Source of the DNA: Inquilinus limosus_F
GTDB taxonomy: Bacteria > Pseudomonadota > Alphaproteobacteria > DSM-16000 > Inquilinaceae
Direction of reading: 5' to 3'
Assembly (NCBI RefSeq): GCF_051487185.1
Contig: NZ_JAHVDK010000008.1
Coordinates: 1-64,000, forward strand
Length of the DNA: 64,000 nucleotides
In this document: one piece after another, positions 8,288 to 17,136 of the stretch
Position numbering within the stretch: position 1 is the stretch's first letter
How the letters are laid out: the number at the start of each line of letters is the position of its first letter
Notes under the pieces: model-generated
Seen by the model: only the letters and a program-made list of their open reading frames with translations
Told to the model about the DNA's origin: nothing
The model's database searches: none
Position numbers and translations under genes: made by a program

Positions 8288-10369
8288 ATGGACGACGCCA
8301 CCTCCGTCGCCCTGTCGCCGCTGCTGCCCTGGACCGTCCTGGGGCCGCTGTTCGGGCTGGCGGTGCTGGCCCTGCTGGTCGGCGCCTGGCGCCGCGCCCC
8401 GGGGCTGGGCTGGCGCGCCCTGGCCTTCGCCGCCCTGGCCGCCGCCCTCCTGAACCCGTCGCTGGTGGAGGAGAAGCGCGACCCGATCCGCGACGTCGCC
8501 GTGGTGGTGGTCGACCGCTCGCCCTCCGACCAGATCGAGGACCGCCCGGCCCGGATCGACGCCGCCCTGGCCGATCTGCGCACCAAGCTGGCCGCCTTCC
8601 CCGACCTCGAGACCCGCTTCGTCACGGTCGGCGAGAACGCCAACGCGCCGCTCGATGAGACCCATCTGTTCGAGGCCCTGGGCGCGGCCACGGCGGATGT
8701 GCCGCGGCGGCGTCTGGCCGGCGCCATCCTGATCACCGACGGCCAGGTGCACGACGTCCCGACCGACCCGGCCACCCGCACCTCCTTCGGGCCGGTGCAC
8801 ACGCTTCTGACCGGGCGGCCGGACGAATTCGACCGACGCATCGTCGTGGCCCAGGCGCCGAGCTTCGGCCTGGTCGGCCAGGACGTGACCGTGACGCTTA
8901 GGGTCGACGACCTGCCGAAGGCCGAGCCCGGTGCCGTCGCCACCGTGACCGCGACCAAGGACGCCGGTGCGCCGGAGGCGCTGCAGCTGCCGGTCGGGCG
9001 CGACACTCAGGTCAGCTTCCGCCTCGACCATGGCGGCCCGACCGTCTTCGAATTCGCGGTGGAGGGGCTGCCGGGCGAGCTGAGCCCGGCCAACAACCGC
9101 GCCGCCATCGTCGTCAACGGCGTGCGCGACCGGCTGCGCGTGCTGCTGGTTTCGGGCGAGCCGCATCCGGGCGAGCGCACCTGGCGCAACATCCTGAAAT
9201 CCGACCCCTCGGTCGACCTGGTGCACTTCACCATCCTGCGGCCGCCGGAGAAGCAGGACGGCACCCCGATCAACGAGCTGTCGCTGATCTCCTTCCCGAT
9301 CCGCGAGCTGTTCGAGACCAACCTGAAGGACTTCGACCTCATCATCTTCGACCGCTACCGGCGGATGGGGGTGCTGCCGAACCTCTATCTCGGCAATATC
9401 GCCCGCTACGTCGAGGAGGGCGGCGCCTTCCTCGAGGTTTCGGGCGAGGCCTTCGCCGAGCCCTTGAGCCTGTACCGCACCCCGATCGGCAACATCCTGC
9501 CGGCAGAGCCGACCGGCGAGGTGCTGGAGCAGGGCTTCCGTCCGCAGGTGACCGAGTTGGGCCAGCGCCACCCGGTGACGGCGACGCTAGAGGGATCCAC
9601 CGGCGGCCCGGGCGGCGGGCCGAGCTGGGGCCGCTGGTTCCGCCAGATCGACGTGGTGCCGCATGGCGGCAACGTGGTGATGACCGGGGACGGCGGCCGT
9701 CCCCTGCTGATCCTCAACCGGGTCGGCGAGGGCCGGGTGGCGCAGATGGCGTCGGATCAGATCTGGCTGTGGAGCCGCGGCTTCGAAGGCGGCGGCCCGC
9801 AGGCCGAGCTGCTGCGCCGCCTGGCGCATTGGCTGATGCGCGAGCCGGAGCTGGAGGAGAACGTGCTGCGTGCCGAGACGGCCGGGCAGCGCATCGAGAT
9901 CCGCCGCCGCAGCCTGGACGAGGCCAACCCGCTGGTGACCGTGACCGACCCCGCCGGCAAGACCCAGAGCGTGACGCTGAACGAGGCCTCGCCCGGCCTC
10001 TATGTCGGCCGGGTCAACGCCCAGGGGCCGGGCATCTACCGCGTCAGCGACGGCGACAGGACCGCGCTGGCGGTGGTCGGCACCCTGAACCCGCCGGAGC
10101 TGAGCGACATGCGGGCGGTGCCGGACCGGCTGGCGCCGGTCACCGAGGCCAGCGGCGGCGGCGTCGCCTGGCTGGCCGCCGACGGGGTGCCGAGCATCCG
10201 CCGCACCCGTCCGGACCGGGCCGCCGCCGGCGCCGGCTGGATCGGCCTGCGCGGCAATGGCGACTACACTGTCACCGGCATGACCGAGACGCCGCTGCTG
10301 CCGCCGCTGATCGCCCTGTTCCTCGGCCTCGGTGGGCTGATGGCCGCTTGGCGGCGCGAGGGTCGTTAG
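8288..10369 (+). CDS. membrane-anchored protein of the MoxR/DUF58 operon
   Basis: A 693-residue protein with two N-terminal membrane segments (about 14-32 and 40-57), a large extracytoplasmic part, and one C-terminal membrane segment (LLPPLIALFLGLGGLMAAW). The region after the second segment (VAVVVVDRSPSDQ, then GAILITDGQVHDVP) resembles a VWA/class-I glutamine-amidotransferase-like fold with a partial DxSxS motif. The gene starts 3 nt after the DUF4159 gene and closes the operon. Homologues in other alphaproteobacteria are annotated as hypothetical. I infer that it is a structural partner of the preceding protein in the MoxR system. Confidence 0.85.
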   Translation: MDDATSVALSPLLPWTVLGPLFGLAVLALLVGAWRRAPGLGWRALAFAALAAALLNPSLVEEKRDPIRDVAVVVVDRSPSDQIEDRPARIDAALADLRTKLAAFPDLETRFVTVGENANAPLDETHLFEALGAATADVPRRRLAGAILITDGQVHDVPTDPATRTSFGPVHTLLTGRPDEFDRRIVVAQAPSFGLVGQDVTVTLRVDDLPKAEPGAVATVTATKDAGAPEALQLPVGRDTQVSFRLDHGGPTVFEFAVEGLPGELSPANNRAAIVVNGVRDRLRVLLVSGEPHPGERTWRNILKSDPSVDLVHFTILRPPEKQDGTPINELSLISFPIRELFETNLKDFDLIIFDRYRRMGVLPNLYLGNIARYVEEGGAFLEVSGEAFAEPLSLYRTPIGNILPAEPTGEVLEQGFRPQVTELGQRHPVTATLEGSTGGPGGGPSWGRWFRQIDVVPHGGNVVMTGDGGRPLLILNRVGEGRVAQMASDQIWLWSRGFEGGGPQAELLRRLAHWLMREPELEENVLRAETAGQRIEIRRRSLDEANPLVTVTDPAGKTQSVTLNEASPGLYVGRVNAQGPGIYRVSDGDRTALAVVGTLNPPELSDMRAVPDRLAPVTEASGGGVAWLAADGVPSIRRTRPDRAAAGAGWIGLRGNGDYTVTGMTETPLLPPLIALFLGLGGLMAAWRREGR

Positions 10370-10382
10370 AGATCTCCTCCGG

Positions 10383-10419
10383 GTGCCGCATTGTCATTGC
10401 GGCACAGAAAGCGTAATAT
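10383..10419 (+). promoter_or_regulatory. sigma-70-type promoter with its -35 box in the loop of an inverted repeat
   Basis: TTGTCA (10391-10396), a 17-nt spacer and TAATAT (10414-10419) form a good promoter for the DUF1326/DUF2182 pair. The -35 box lies exactly in the loop between perfect 8-bp arms GTGCCGCA (10383-10390) and TGCGGCAC (10398-10405). A regulator bound to the arms would cover the -35. The surrounding stretch is much more AT-rich than the genes. Confidence 0.55.
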
Positions 10420-10490
10420 TTTAATAGCCTTTTATGCTTTGATCGATTGTTGCGGCTGCTCCAGCGAGCCCCTTCGGGGAGGCCAAGACG

Positions 10491-11120
10491 ATGGTGAAAT
10501 GGGAATTGAAGGCGACGGAGCTCGCCAACTGCAACTGCTCCTATGGCTGCCCGTGCCAGTTCAACGACCTGCCGACGCATGGGCATTGCCGCGCCGCCGC
10601 CGGCTTCCAGATCGAGACCGGCCATTTCGGCGAGGTCAGCCTGGACGGGCTGCGGGCCGGCGGCCTGTATCGCTGGCCCGGGCCGGTGCATCACGGCAAC
10701 GGCACCATGCAGCTGATCATCGACGAGCGGGCCGATGCCGCACAGCGCGACGCTCTGCTCAAGATCATGACCGGCCAGGAGACCGAGGACATGGCGACCA
10801 TGTGGTGGGTGTTCACCGCCATGTCGCCGAACCGGCTCGAGCCCCTGTTCAAGCCGATCGAGATCGAGATCGACGTCGATCGCCGCCGCGGGCGCGTCGT
10901 CGTGCCGGGCGTGGTCGAGATCAACGCCGAGCCGATCCGCAACCCGGTGACCGGCGCCGAGCACCGCGCCCGCATCGATCTGCCGCACGGCTTCGAATAC
11001 CGCCTGGCCGAGATCGGCAGCGGCACCACCAGGGCCACCGGCGGCATCGAGCTGGACCTCGCCGGCACCTATGCCCAGTTCGCCCGCCTTCACCTCAACA
11101 ACAGCGGGATCGTGGCATAG
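10491..11120 (+). CDS. DUF1326 domain protein
   Basis: A 209-residue protein of family DUF1326. The conserved cysteine-rich N-terminus reads ELANCNCSYGCPCQF (Cys14, 16, 20, 22), which looks like a metal or cofactor site. The body is beta-rich and ends at residue 209, the normal family length. The family function is not established. It is immediately followed (9 nt) by a DUF2182 membrane protein; this pairing recurs in proteobacteria, and I infer that the two form a metal-related module. The leader 10420-10490 contains CGAGCCCCTTCGGGG, perhaps a scrap of the palindromic repeat family, 15-30 nt before the start. Confidence 0.9.
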   Translation: MVKWELKATELANCNCSYGCPCQFNDLPTHGHCRAAAGFQIETGHFGEVSLDGLRAGGLYRWPGPVHHGNGTMQLIIDERADAAQRDALLKIMTGQETEDMATMWWVFTAMSPNRLEPLFKPIEIEIDVDRRRGRVVVPGVVEINAEPIRNPVTGAEHRARIDLPHGFEYRLAEIGSGTTRATGGIELDLAGTYAQFARLHLNNSGIVA

Positions 11121-11129
11121 CCGGCGCCG

Positions 11130-11906
11130 ATGGCCACCACGGCCCCATCCGTGATCGAGGCGGTGCTGCGCCGCGACCGCCTGGTAACGTTGGCCGCCCT
11201 CGCCTTCGTCTGCGCTGCCGCTTGGATTTATACCGGCCTCGGCATCGGGATGCCGGGCATGGCGATGGATCCGGCGATGATGGCGATGCCCATGCCGATG
11301 CCCTGGACCGCGACCTATTTCCTGCTGATGGTCGCGATGTGGACGGTGATGATGGTGGCGATGATGCTGCCGGGCGCGGCACCGACGGTGCTGACCTATG
11401 CCGCGCTGCAGCGCCATCGCCGCCAGGCGTCGCCGCATGCGTCGACGGCGCTGTTCACCCTCGGCTACATCGTGGTCTGGGCCGGCTTCAGCCTGCTCGC
11501 CACCTTGCTGCAATGGCGCCTCGACGCCCTGGCCCTGCTGCTGCCGTCGATGGCCACCGCCAGCACGGCGCTGGCCGGCGCCGCCCTGGTGGTGGCGGGC
11601 GTCTACCAGTTCACCGGGCCGAAGAACCGCTGCCTCACCCGCTGCCGGTCGCCGGTCGAATTCCTCACCCGGCACCACCGGTCGAGGCCGCTCGGCCTCG
11701 GCCTGCGCCACGGCCTCTATTGCCTCGGCTGCTGCTGGGCGTTGATGCTGCTGCTGTTCGTCGGCGGCGTGATGAGCCTGGCCTGGATCGGCGTCATCGC
11801 GCTGTTCGTGCTGCTGGAGAAGACGATTCCCGCCGGCCCCTGGCTCGGCCGGGCCGCCGGTGCCGGCCTGGTGCTCTGGGGCGGCTGGGTGCTGGCGGCG
11901 GCGTAG
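11130..11906 (+). CDS. DUF2182 integral membrane protein (Met-rich)
   Basis: A 258-residue polytopic inner-membrane protein of family DUF2182, with about seven predicted helices. The conserved MVAMWTVMMVAMMLPGAAP lies near residues 68-86, and GLYCLGCCWALM contributes a Cys cluster near residue 195. The loop at 41-57 has eight methionines in 17 residues (MPGMAMDPAMMAMPMPM), suggestive of soft-metal (Cu) binding. The family is described as predicted metal-binding. It is co-transcribed with DUF1326. The stop codon is embedded in a hairpin terminator. Confidence 0.88.
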   Translation: MATTAPSVIEAVLRRDRLVTLAALAFVCAAAWIYTGLGIGMPGMAMDPAMMAMPMPMPWTATYFLLMVAMWTVMMVAMMLPGAAPTVLTYAALQRHRRQASPHASTALFTLGYIVVWAGFSLLATLLQWRLDALALLLPSMATASTALAGAALVVAGVYQFTGPKNRCLTRCRSPVEFLTRHHRSRPLGLGLRHGLYCLGCCWALMLLLFVGGVMSLAWIGVIALFVLLEKTIPAGPWLGRAAGAGLVLWGGWVLAAA

Positions 11907-11932
11907 GCCGGCCTCGCGAGCCCGGCCTACGC
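11901..11932 (+). terminator. hairpin spanning the DUF2182 stop, between convergent genes
   Basis: The 11-bp perfect arms GCGTAGGCCGG (11901-11911) and CCGGCCTACGC (11922-11932) flank a 10-nt loop and are followed by CCTTTCC. The position between convergent genes (DUF2182 and the OmpA-like gene) suggests a bidirectional terminator, though the U-tract is weak. Confidence 0.6.
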
Positions 11933-11942
11933 CCTTTCCGCC

Positions 11943-13016
11943 TCAGTTCATCACGATCTCGACCCGCCGGTTCTGCGGCTCGCGCACGCCGTCGGCCGTC
12001 GGCACCAGCGGGTCGGATTCGCCGACGCCGCGGACCACGATCAGGTCGTCGGCGACCCCGTCGGCGACGAGCTGGGTCCGGACCGCCTCCGCCCGGCGCA
12101 CCGACAGCGCCTGGTTGTAGGCCGGGCTGCCGGAGCGGTCGGTGTGGCCGGTGACGTCGATGCGGGTCGACTCGCCCCGCCTTGCGTCGGTGGCGGCGGC
12201 GGCGACGATCGACCGCGCCTCCGGCGTCAGGCGCGAGCTGTCGAAGTCGAAGAACACCAGATAGCTGCGCCGGCCGGTGTCGACCGGCGTCTCCGGCGCC
12301 GGCTCGCCCGAGGCGGCGCCGAAGTCGAAGATGTATTTGATGCCGACCAGGATGGTGTGGTTCGCCGGGGCGTCGAGCTTGATCTTGGTGCTGCCCGAGG
12401 TGAACTCGGCCCCGGTCTCGCCGAAATAGCGGTACTCCAGATTGGCATTCAGCTTCGGCGTGATGGCGTAGGACACGCCGGCGATGCCTTGGTAGGCGAA
12501 GAGCGGCGAATCGTATTCGAAGTCGATGTCGAAATCCTTGGCCTTGACCTTCCAATTGTTGAAGCCGACGCCGATGCCGCCGCCGACATAGGGCACGAAG
12601 GGCGAGCCGAACTCGAAATCGTAATAGACGTTGGCCATCAGGCCGATGGTGCGCTCATGGCCCTTGACGTTGATCTTCTGGTTGTCGACGCCGGGGACCG
12701 TGACGAACCGGTTCAACTGGAAGGAATCATAGCTCAGCTTGGTCGTTCCGATGTCGTTCTGACGGAAGCTGCCTTCGAGATCGGCCCGGATCGCGCCGAA
12801 ATCATAGCCGACATAGATATTGCCCGTCGGTGCCGTGTCGAAGGAGACGTCGGCATGGCCGTCGGTGACCGGGTCGTCGAACGACCATCTCTGATCCTGC
12901 CGGATGTTCACGCCGGCGCCCGCGCCGAGATAGATTCCCCTCGCCTGCTGGGCCATGACGGGCGTGGCCAGCAGCACGGCAGCGGTGGCCGCCGCGCACA
13001 ACGTCAAAATCCTCAT
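11943..13016 (-). CDS. outer membrane beta-barrel protein with C-terminal OmpA domain
   Basis: A 357-residue outer-membrane protein. The signal peptide is about residues 1-22 (cleavage after TPVMA). A beta-barrel of roughly 200 residues follows, with alternating aromatic strands such as YVGYDFG, VYYDFEFG and LEYRYFGET. A short linker rich in P/E/T (EPAPETPVDTG) leads to an OmpA peptidoglycan-binding domain with VTGHTDRSG...NQALSVRRAEAV...GVGESDP...NRRVEIV. The barrel resembles the opacity/porin-like proteins of alphaproteobacteria. It probably ties the outer membrane to peptidoglycan. The 230-bp region upstream contains two inverted repeats but no convincing promoter hexamers. Confidence 0.92.
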   Translation of the reverse strand: MRILTLCAAATAAVLLATPVMAQQARGIYLGAGAGVNIRQDQRWSFDDPVTDGHADVSFDTAPTGNIYVGYDFGAIRADLEGSFRQNDIGTTKLSYDSFQLNRFVTVPGVDNQKINVKGHERTIGLMANVYYDFEFGSPFVPYVGGGIGVGFNNWKVKAKDFDIDFEYDSPLFAYQGIAGVSYAITPKLNANLEYRYFGETGAEFTSGSTKIKLDAPANHTILVGIKYIFDFGAASGEPAPETPVDTGRRSYLVFFDFDSSRLTPEARSIVAAAATDARRGESTRIDVTGHTDRSGSPAYNQALSVRRAEAVRTQLVADGVADDLIVVRGVGESDPLVPTADGVREPQNRRVEIVMN

Positions 13017-13165
13017 GTGCCGCCATCCTGGTCAGAGTTCAAACCAGGGCCCCCAACCCCCGGCAGAGCGATGCTGGGTTTCATTCGGCCCCCTTCGCAT
13101 CAATACGGAGGCTTCGGCCGCCGATCAATCAGAAATCAAGGATTCAATACGAAGTACGGACGGTT

Positions 13166-13183
13166 CTTTACCAGATCGTAAAG
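13166..13183. promoter_or_regulatory. inverted repeat CTTTAC-N6-GTAAAG upstream of the OmpA-like gene
   Basis: Perfect 6-bp arms (13166-13171 and 13178-13183) are separated by CAGATC, about 150 bp before the ATG at 13016. The position suits an operator or distal regulatory site of the OmpA-like gene. No matching regulator is adjacent. Confidence 0.3.
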
Positions 13184-13226
13184 GTTTCGCCGCATCCCCG
13201 CTTCATGAGTTGAATTTAATGCAAAT

Positions 13227-13240
13227 GCCGCAAATGCGGC
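13227..13240 (-). terminator. small hairpin after the methyltransferase stop
   Basis: GCCGCA (13227-13232) and TGCGGC (13235-13240) form a compact hairpin just beyond the minus-strand stop at 13247. On the minus strand it is followed by an AT-rich run (ATTTGCATTAAATT). A weak terminator of the mscS-methyltransferase unit is likely. Confidence 0.4.
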
Positions 13241-13246
13241 TCCTGC

Positions 13247-14020
13247 TTATCGCCTGCGGCAGTCGAACAGATGATTCCGGTTCACACGAAACCTGCGGCG
13301 CAGATGCGGCCGCAGCAGGGCCCGGCTGTCGACCATGATCGGCGCCAGCCCGGCGGCGGCCAGCCGATCGGGGAAGTCGCGGCCGTTGATGCGGTAATGG
13401 TAGGGGTGGCCGAAGCGGCGCATCCGCTCGACCGGGTCGGCGATGCCGGCGCCTTCCTGGGTCGGGCCCTTCGGATCGAAGGGGACCATCAGGATGGCCC
13501 GGCCGCCGGGGCGCAGGACCCGCGCCAGCTCGGCGATAGCCGCCCTGTCCTCCGGAATGTGCTCCAGCACGTGGTTGGCGATCACGACGTCGAAGGCGGC
13601 ATCGGCGAAGGGCAGCGCCGTCAGGTCGGCCTGGATATCGGCAAAGGGGTTGAAGCGGTCGACCGAGCGGTAGCGCAGATTGGGCAGCCCGCGCAGCCGC
13701 GCCTCGAGCCACGGCTCGGGTGCCGCATGCAGCACCCGGTGCCGGCCGGTCAGCAGGCCGGTCCGGGCGGTCAGGTACAGCCAGAGGAAGCGGTGCCGCT
13801 CGACGCTGCCGCAGCCCGGGCACATGGCGTTGCGCCGCCCCTCGAGGCCGAAGCGCAGGAAGCGGCGCGCCCGGGTGCCGCAGATCGGGCATTCCAGCAC
13901 GCCCGGCGGCCCGGCCGGCGCCCGCGGCCGGGCGTAGAGCCGTTCGCGCCGGTACACCGCCGCCTCGTCCAGCCGGTCGCGGGCGATGGCGCCGACGACG
14001 CGGCCGAGGTCATGCAGCAT
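13247..14020 (-). CDS. class I SAM-dependent methyltransferase with zinc-ribbon-like N-terminus
   Basis: A 257-residue protein. Residues about 43-75 carry two CxxC pairs (CPICGTRARRF and MCPGCGS), a zinc-ribbon-like module. A short methyltransferase-11 domain follows, with DIQADLTALPFADAAFDVVIANHVLEHIPED: a degenerate SAM motif I, then the classic DVVIANHVLEHI motif. The C-terminus is basic (RPHLRRRFRV). The ATG at 14020 overlaps the end of the mscS gene by 11 nt, indicating co-transcription. The substrate is unknown; such Cys-bearing methyltransferases often act near surface polysaccharide loci. Confidence 0.85.
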   Translation of the reverse strand: MLHDLGRVVGAIARDRLDEAAVYRRERLYARPRAPAGPPGVLECPICGTRARRFLRFGLEGRRNAMCPGCGSVERHRFLWLYLTARTGLLTGRHRVLHAAPEPWLEARLRGLPNLRYRSVDRFNPFADIQADLTALPFADAAFDVVIANHVLEHIPEDRAAIAELARVLRPGGRAILMVPFDPKGPTQEGAGIADPVERMRRFGHPYHYRINGRDFPDRLAAAGLAPIMVDSRALLRPHLRRRFRVNRNHLFDCRRR

Positions 14021-16526
14021 TCGACGGCTCCCGCGCCTCCTCCGGCGCGTCGCCATGGGCCGCGCCATTGCCGCGGACGCCGTCGCGCTCCCGCACCGCG
14101 GTCGCCAGCACCTGCACCGCCTGGGGCAGCGAGATATCGGCCGGGATCGGCTGGAAAGCGATGCCGGCCTCGCGGAATGCCTTCCAGATGGCGAAGCGCA
14201 GATCGGTGCCGACCCCGGCGAAGTTGTCGACGTTGGAGATGTGGCAGCGCAGCTCGAGATCGAGCGTCGCGGTGCTGAAGCTCTTGAAGGCGACGACCGG
14301 CGCCGGGAAGGCGCTGACGCGGTTGTCCGCCTTGGCGATGTCCAGCAGCATCTCGCGCGCCTGCTCGGCATCGGCCGAGGCGGCGATCGAGACCGGGATG
14401 TCGACCCGGCCATTCTTGTCCTTGTGGGTCCAGTTGACGACCTGGGACGAGATCAGGGTGCCGTTCGGCACGATCACGGAGGAGCGCTGGAAGGTCTGGA
14501 TCTCGGTGGCGCGGACGCTGATCCGCCGGACCACGCCTTCGGCCCCGCCGATCACCACCCAGTCGCCCACCTTCACCGGCCGCTCGACCAGCAGGATCAG
14601 GCCGGCGACGAAGTTCTGGACGATGTTCTGCAGGCCGAAACCGATGCCGACCGAGAGGGCGCCGGCGATCAGCGCGAGATTCGACAGGTCGAGGCCGAGC
14701 ACGCCGACGCCGAGCAGCGCCGCGATCAGCACGCCGAGATAGCCGATGCCGGTGCGGATCGAGTTCTTCAGGCCGAGGTCGATCTGCAGCTTGTCGAGGA
14801 AGCGCGAATCGAGCCGGCGCTGCAGAAAGCGGGTGGCGGTGATGCCGAGGGTGAAGGCGACCACGGCGCCGAGGATGTCGAGCGGCGCGATGCGCACGCC
14901 GCCGACCGTGGCGCCGTTCAGGATCGTGCCGCCGATCGCCGAGATGTCGCCGGCGCTGAGCCCCAGCACCGGCGCCAGGGCCAGGAAGGCGGCGATGCCG
15001 AAGACGATGTCGGCCGAGAGGCCGGCGCCGGTCTCGAACGCCCACAGGCCGCGGTCGTTCGGGAACAGCGAATGGCGGATCTTGGCGGTGGCCCCGACCG
15101 GCTGGGTCAGGAACCGGCCGACCGCCTCCTGCACCATGCGGCGCAGGATCAGGAAGGCCGCGCCGATGCCGATCGAGGCCGCCAACAGATAGGCGATGTA
15201 GAGCGCCAGCTTTTGATAGCCGATCAGCCCCGCCACCATCACCACCACGGCCAGGAGGGCCGCCAGCAGGCGCAGCCGCGGCCAGCGCCCGGGTGGCCGC
15301 GAGGTCGGACGGTCGGGCGGCCGGTCGTCGGCGGCCTCTCCCTCGGGCACGGCCTGGAGATCGGCACGGTGGCCCCAGAGCGATCCCGGCAGCACGGTCA
15401 GCAGCGCCAGCGCCCCGGCGGTCAGCGCCGCGGCGATCAGGAGCGCGCGCAGCTCGCTCTGCAGCAGGATCCGCCCGTCGGCGATCGCCAGGGTCATGCC
15501 GGCGACGGCCCAGATCATGATCGCCGCCTGCAGGGCGCGATGCAGTGCCCGGGCAGAGGCGTCGGTCAGCTCGATCAGGCGCCAGGCCGGCTCGTCCGGG
15601 GTCAGCACCGCCGCGGTCGCGGCCGAGGTCAGGAAATAGGCGACGATGCCCCAGGCCAGCACGCCCAGCGCGATCATGGCGACATAACTGGCCGGCCGGT
15701 CGCCGAGCCAGCCGGCGCAGATCACCGCCGCCGCCAGCGTCACCATCGCCGGCAGTACGCCGTGGGCGATGGTGTGGACGGCGGCGGCCGCGACCCGGCG
15801 GCCGAAGGACGGCACGGTCTCCGCCGGGCGGCGACCGAAATGGCGCAGCAGCCAGCGCCGCACCAGCCAGCCGATGCCGAGGCCGATGGTGGCGAACAAG
15901 ATGCGGCGCGCCATTTCGCCCACCCCGTCCCAGCCGGCGCTGCCGCGGTCCTGGAACGGCCGCAGCAGCCGCATGAGCAGGTAGCCGGTCTGGTCCGGGA
16001 TCTCGACCCAGGTCTCGGGGTCGAAGGCGGCCGGCGACACCGACAGCAGGTTGCGCCGGAACTGGTCCAGCCGCGCCGCGGCGGCGCTGCGCAGCAGGAT
16101 GTCGGCCCGGGCCTGGATCAGGTCGGCCTGCTTGGCCTGGCCGTCGGCCGCGGCGGCCTGGTCGGCCAGGCGCTTGCGGTCGGCCGTGACCGACTCGGCT
16201 TCGGGCGGCGCGCCCTCGGCCGGCGGTGGCCCCAGCGCGTCGCCCATCTGCTTGGCCTGGGCAGCGTCGGCGCGGGCGGCTTCGGCCGCCGCCTTGGCCT
16301 GGTCGGAGATCGCGGCCGCCTGATCGCGCAGGGCGTTGTAGCTGTCCTCGGTCAGCCCCAGGGCCGAAAGCTGGACCTCGAGCTGGTTGAGCGTGCTTTG
16401 CCAGCCGGCGATCTGCGTCGCGAAGTCGGGCTTCGGCGCCTCCTGCTGCTGCGCTGCGGCCGGCAGCGCCGGCAGGCAGAAAGCGACAAGGACCAGGAGG
16501 CGATGGAGGAGCGCGCGATGGATCAT
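14010..16526 (-). CDS. large mechanosensitive channel, DUF3772 + MscS
   Basis: An 838-residue inner-membrane channel. It has a signal peptide (about 1-25, ending PALPAAAQQ) and a periplasmic coiled-coil Ala/Gln-rich DUF3772 domain (about 30-190). Many transmembrane helices (about 200-570) follow, and the MscS pore and beta domain lies at about 590-790, with LSVGIGFGLQNIVQNFVAG (pore helix hallmark) and VIVPNGTLIS. It releases solutes on hypo-osmotic shock. The ATG at 16526 has a weak upstream ribosome site. It is co-transcribed with the methyltransferase. Confidence 0.93.
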   Translation of the reverse strand: MIHRALLHRLLVLVAFCLPALPAAAQQQEAPKPDFATQIAGWQSTLNQLEVQLSALGLTEDSYNALRDQAAAISDQAKAAAEAARADAAQAKQMGDALGPPPAEGAPPEAESVTADRKRLADQAAAADGQAKQADLIQARADILLRSAAAARLDQFRRNLLSVSPAAFDPETWVEIPDQTGYLLMRLLRPFQDRGSAGWDGVGEMARRILFATIGLGIGWLVRRWLLRHFGRRPAETVPSFGRRVAAAAVHTIAHGVLPAMVTLAAAVICAGWLGDRPASYVAMIALGVLAWGIVAYFLTSAATAAVLTPDEPAWRLIELTDASARALHRALQAAIMIWAVAGMTLAIADGRILLQSELRALLIAAALTAGALALLTVLPGSLWGHRADLQAVPEGEAADDRPPDRPTSRPPGRWPRLRLLAALLAVVVMVAGLIGYQKLALYIAYLLAASIGIGAAFLILRRMVQEAVGRFLTQPVGATAKIRHSLFPNDRGLWAFETGAGLSADIVFGIAAFLALAPVLGLSAGDISAIGGTILNGATVGGVRIAPLDILGAVVAFTLGITATRFLQRRLDSRFLDKLQIDLGLKNSIRTGIGYLGVLIAALLGVGVLGLDLSNLALIAGALSVGIGFGLQNIVQNFVAGLILLVERPVKVGDWVVIGGAEGVVRRISVRATEIQTFQRSSVIVPNGTLISSQVVNWTHKDKNGRVDIPVSIAASADAEQAREMLLDIAKADNRVSAFPAPVVAFKSFSTATLDLELRCHISNVDNFAGVGTDLRFAIWKAFREAGIAFQPIPADISLPQAVQVLATAVRERDGVRGNGAAHGDAPEEAREPSNAA

Positions 16527-16731
16527 ATTCGGCCGGATGGCACCGCGATGGATGGGAGGAGTCCACCCTGCATGCCAAAGCGGCCGAAAGAAGGCGAGCC
16601 CACGCGGCGTCGCAGCAGCAATTCAGTGCCCCGCCGAGCCTCGAATCCCGCCGGAACCCTCGGCCCGCCCGCTCCGTTCGCCTGAAAGGCGGCCACGGCA
16701 TCCGCCAGGGCCGCAGACGAAGGAGGTCATC

Positions 16732-17136
16732 ATGCCGCGGCAATCCAAGGGCCAGAAGGAGACCGTCGGGCGCGTGATGCACGAGTTCAAGCACGGCGAG
16801 CTTCGGATCCGGGGCACCGGCCCCAAGGTCAAGAACCCGAAGCAGGCGGTCGCGATCGCCCTGCGCGAGGCCGGCGCCAGCCGGCAGCAGAGCCCGCAGG
16901 AGAAGCGGCAGAGCCTGAGCCGGACCAAGGCGAAGGAGCGCCGTGGCGAGACCGCGGAGGCGGAAACCGAGGGCAAGGCGGCACAGGACCGGACGATGCG
17001 CCGCCAGACCGCCCGCAAGCGCGCCGACGACGCCGGCAAGAGCCGCAGCGAGCTCTACGCCGAGGTGAGGCGCCGGAACATCCCCGGCCGGTCGAAGATG
17101 TCGAAGGGCGAGCTCGAGCGCGCGCTGCATCGGTGA
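16732..17136 (+). CDS. small basic DUF6496-type protein with Rho-N/SAP-like tail
   Basis: A 134-residue, Lys/Arg-rich soluble protein. The start at 16732 is fixed by a strong ribosome site, AAGGAGG, 8 nt upstream. The N-terminal ~45 residues (GRVMHEFKHGELRI, then VKNPKQAVAIALREAG) match the family annotated as DUF6496 in many alphaproteobacteria. The middle is charged and low-complexity. The end (SELYAEVRRRNIPGRSKMSKGELERAL) resembles a Rho-N/SAP-type helix-extended-helix nucleic-acid-binding motif. Function is unknown; binding to DNA or RNA is an inference from charge and motif. It stands alone between mscS and acs. Confidence 0.82.
   Translation: MPRQSKGQKETVGRVMHEFKHGELRIRGTGPKVKNPKQAVAIALREAGASRQQSPQEKRQSLSRTKAKERRGETAEAETEGKAAQDRTMRRQTARKRADDAGKSRSELYAEVRRRNIPGRSKMSKGELERALHR

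Noticed and set aside
5375..9571. 1398-codon open frame on the minus strand opposite the DUF4159 operon
   Set aside because: Low-complexity His/Gln/Arg/Gly-rich translation typical of antisense frames in GC-rich DNA; the plus-strand proteins are recognisable.
10440..10490. GCGAGCCCCTTCGGGG before DUF1326 as a full copy of the palindromic repeat
   Set aside because: Only the core resembles the repeat; the outer CGTCAT arms are missing, so it is not annotated as a member.
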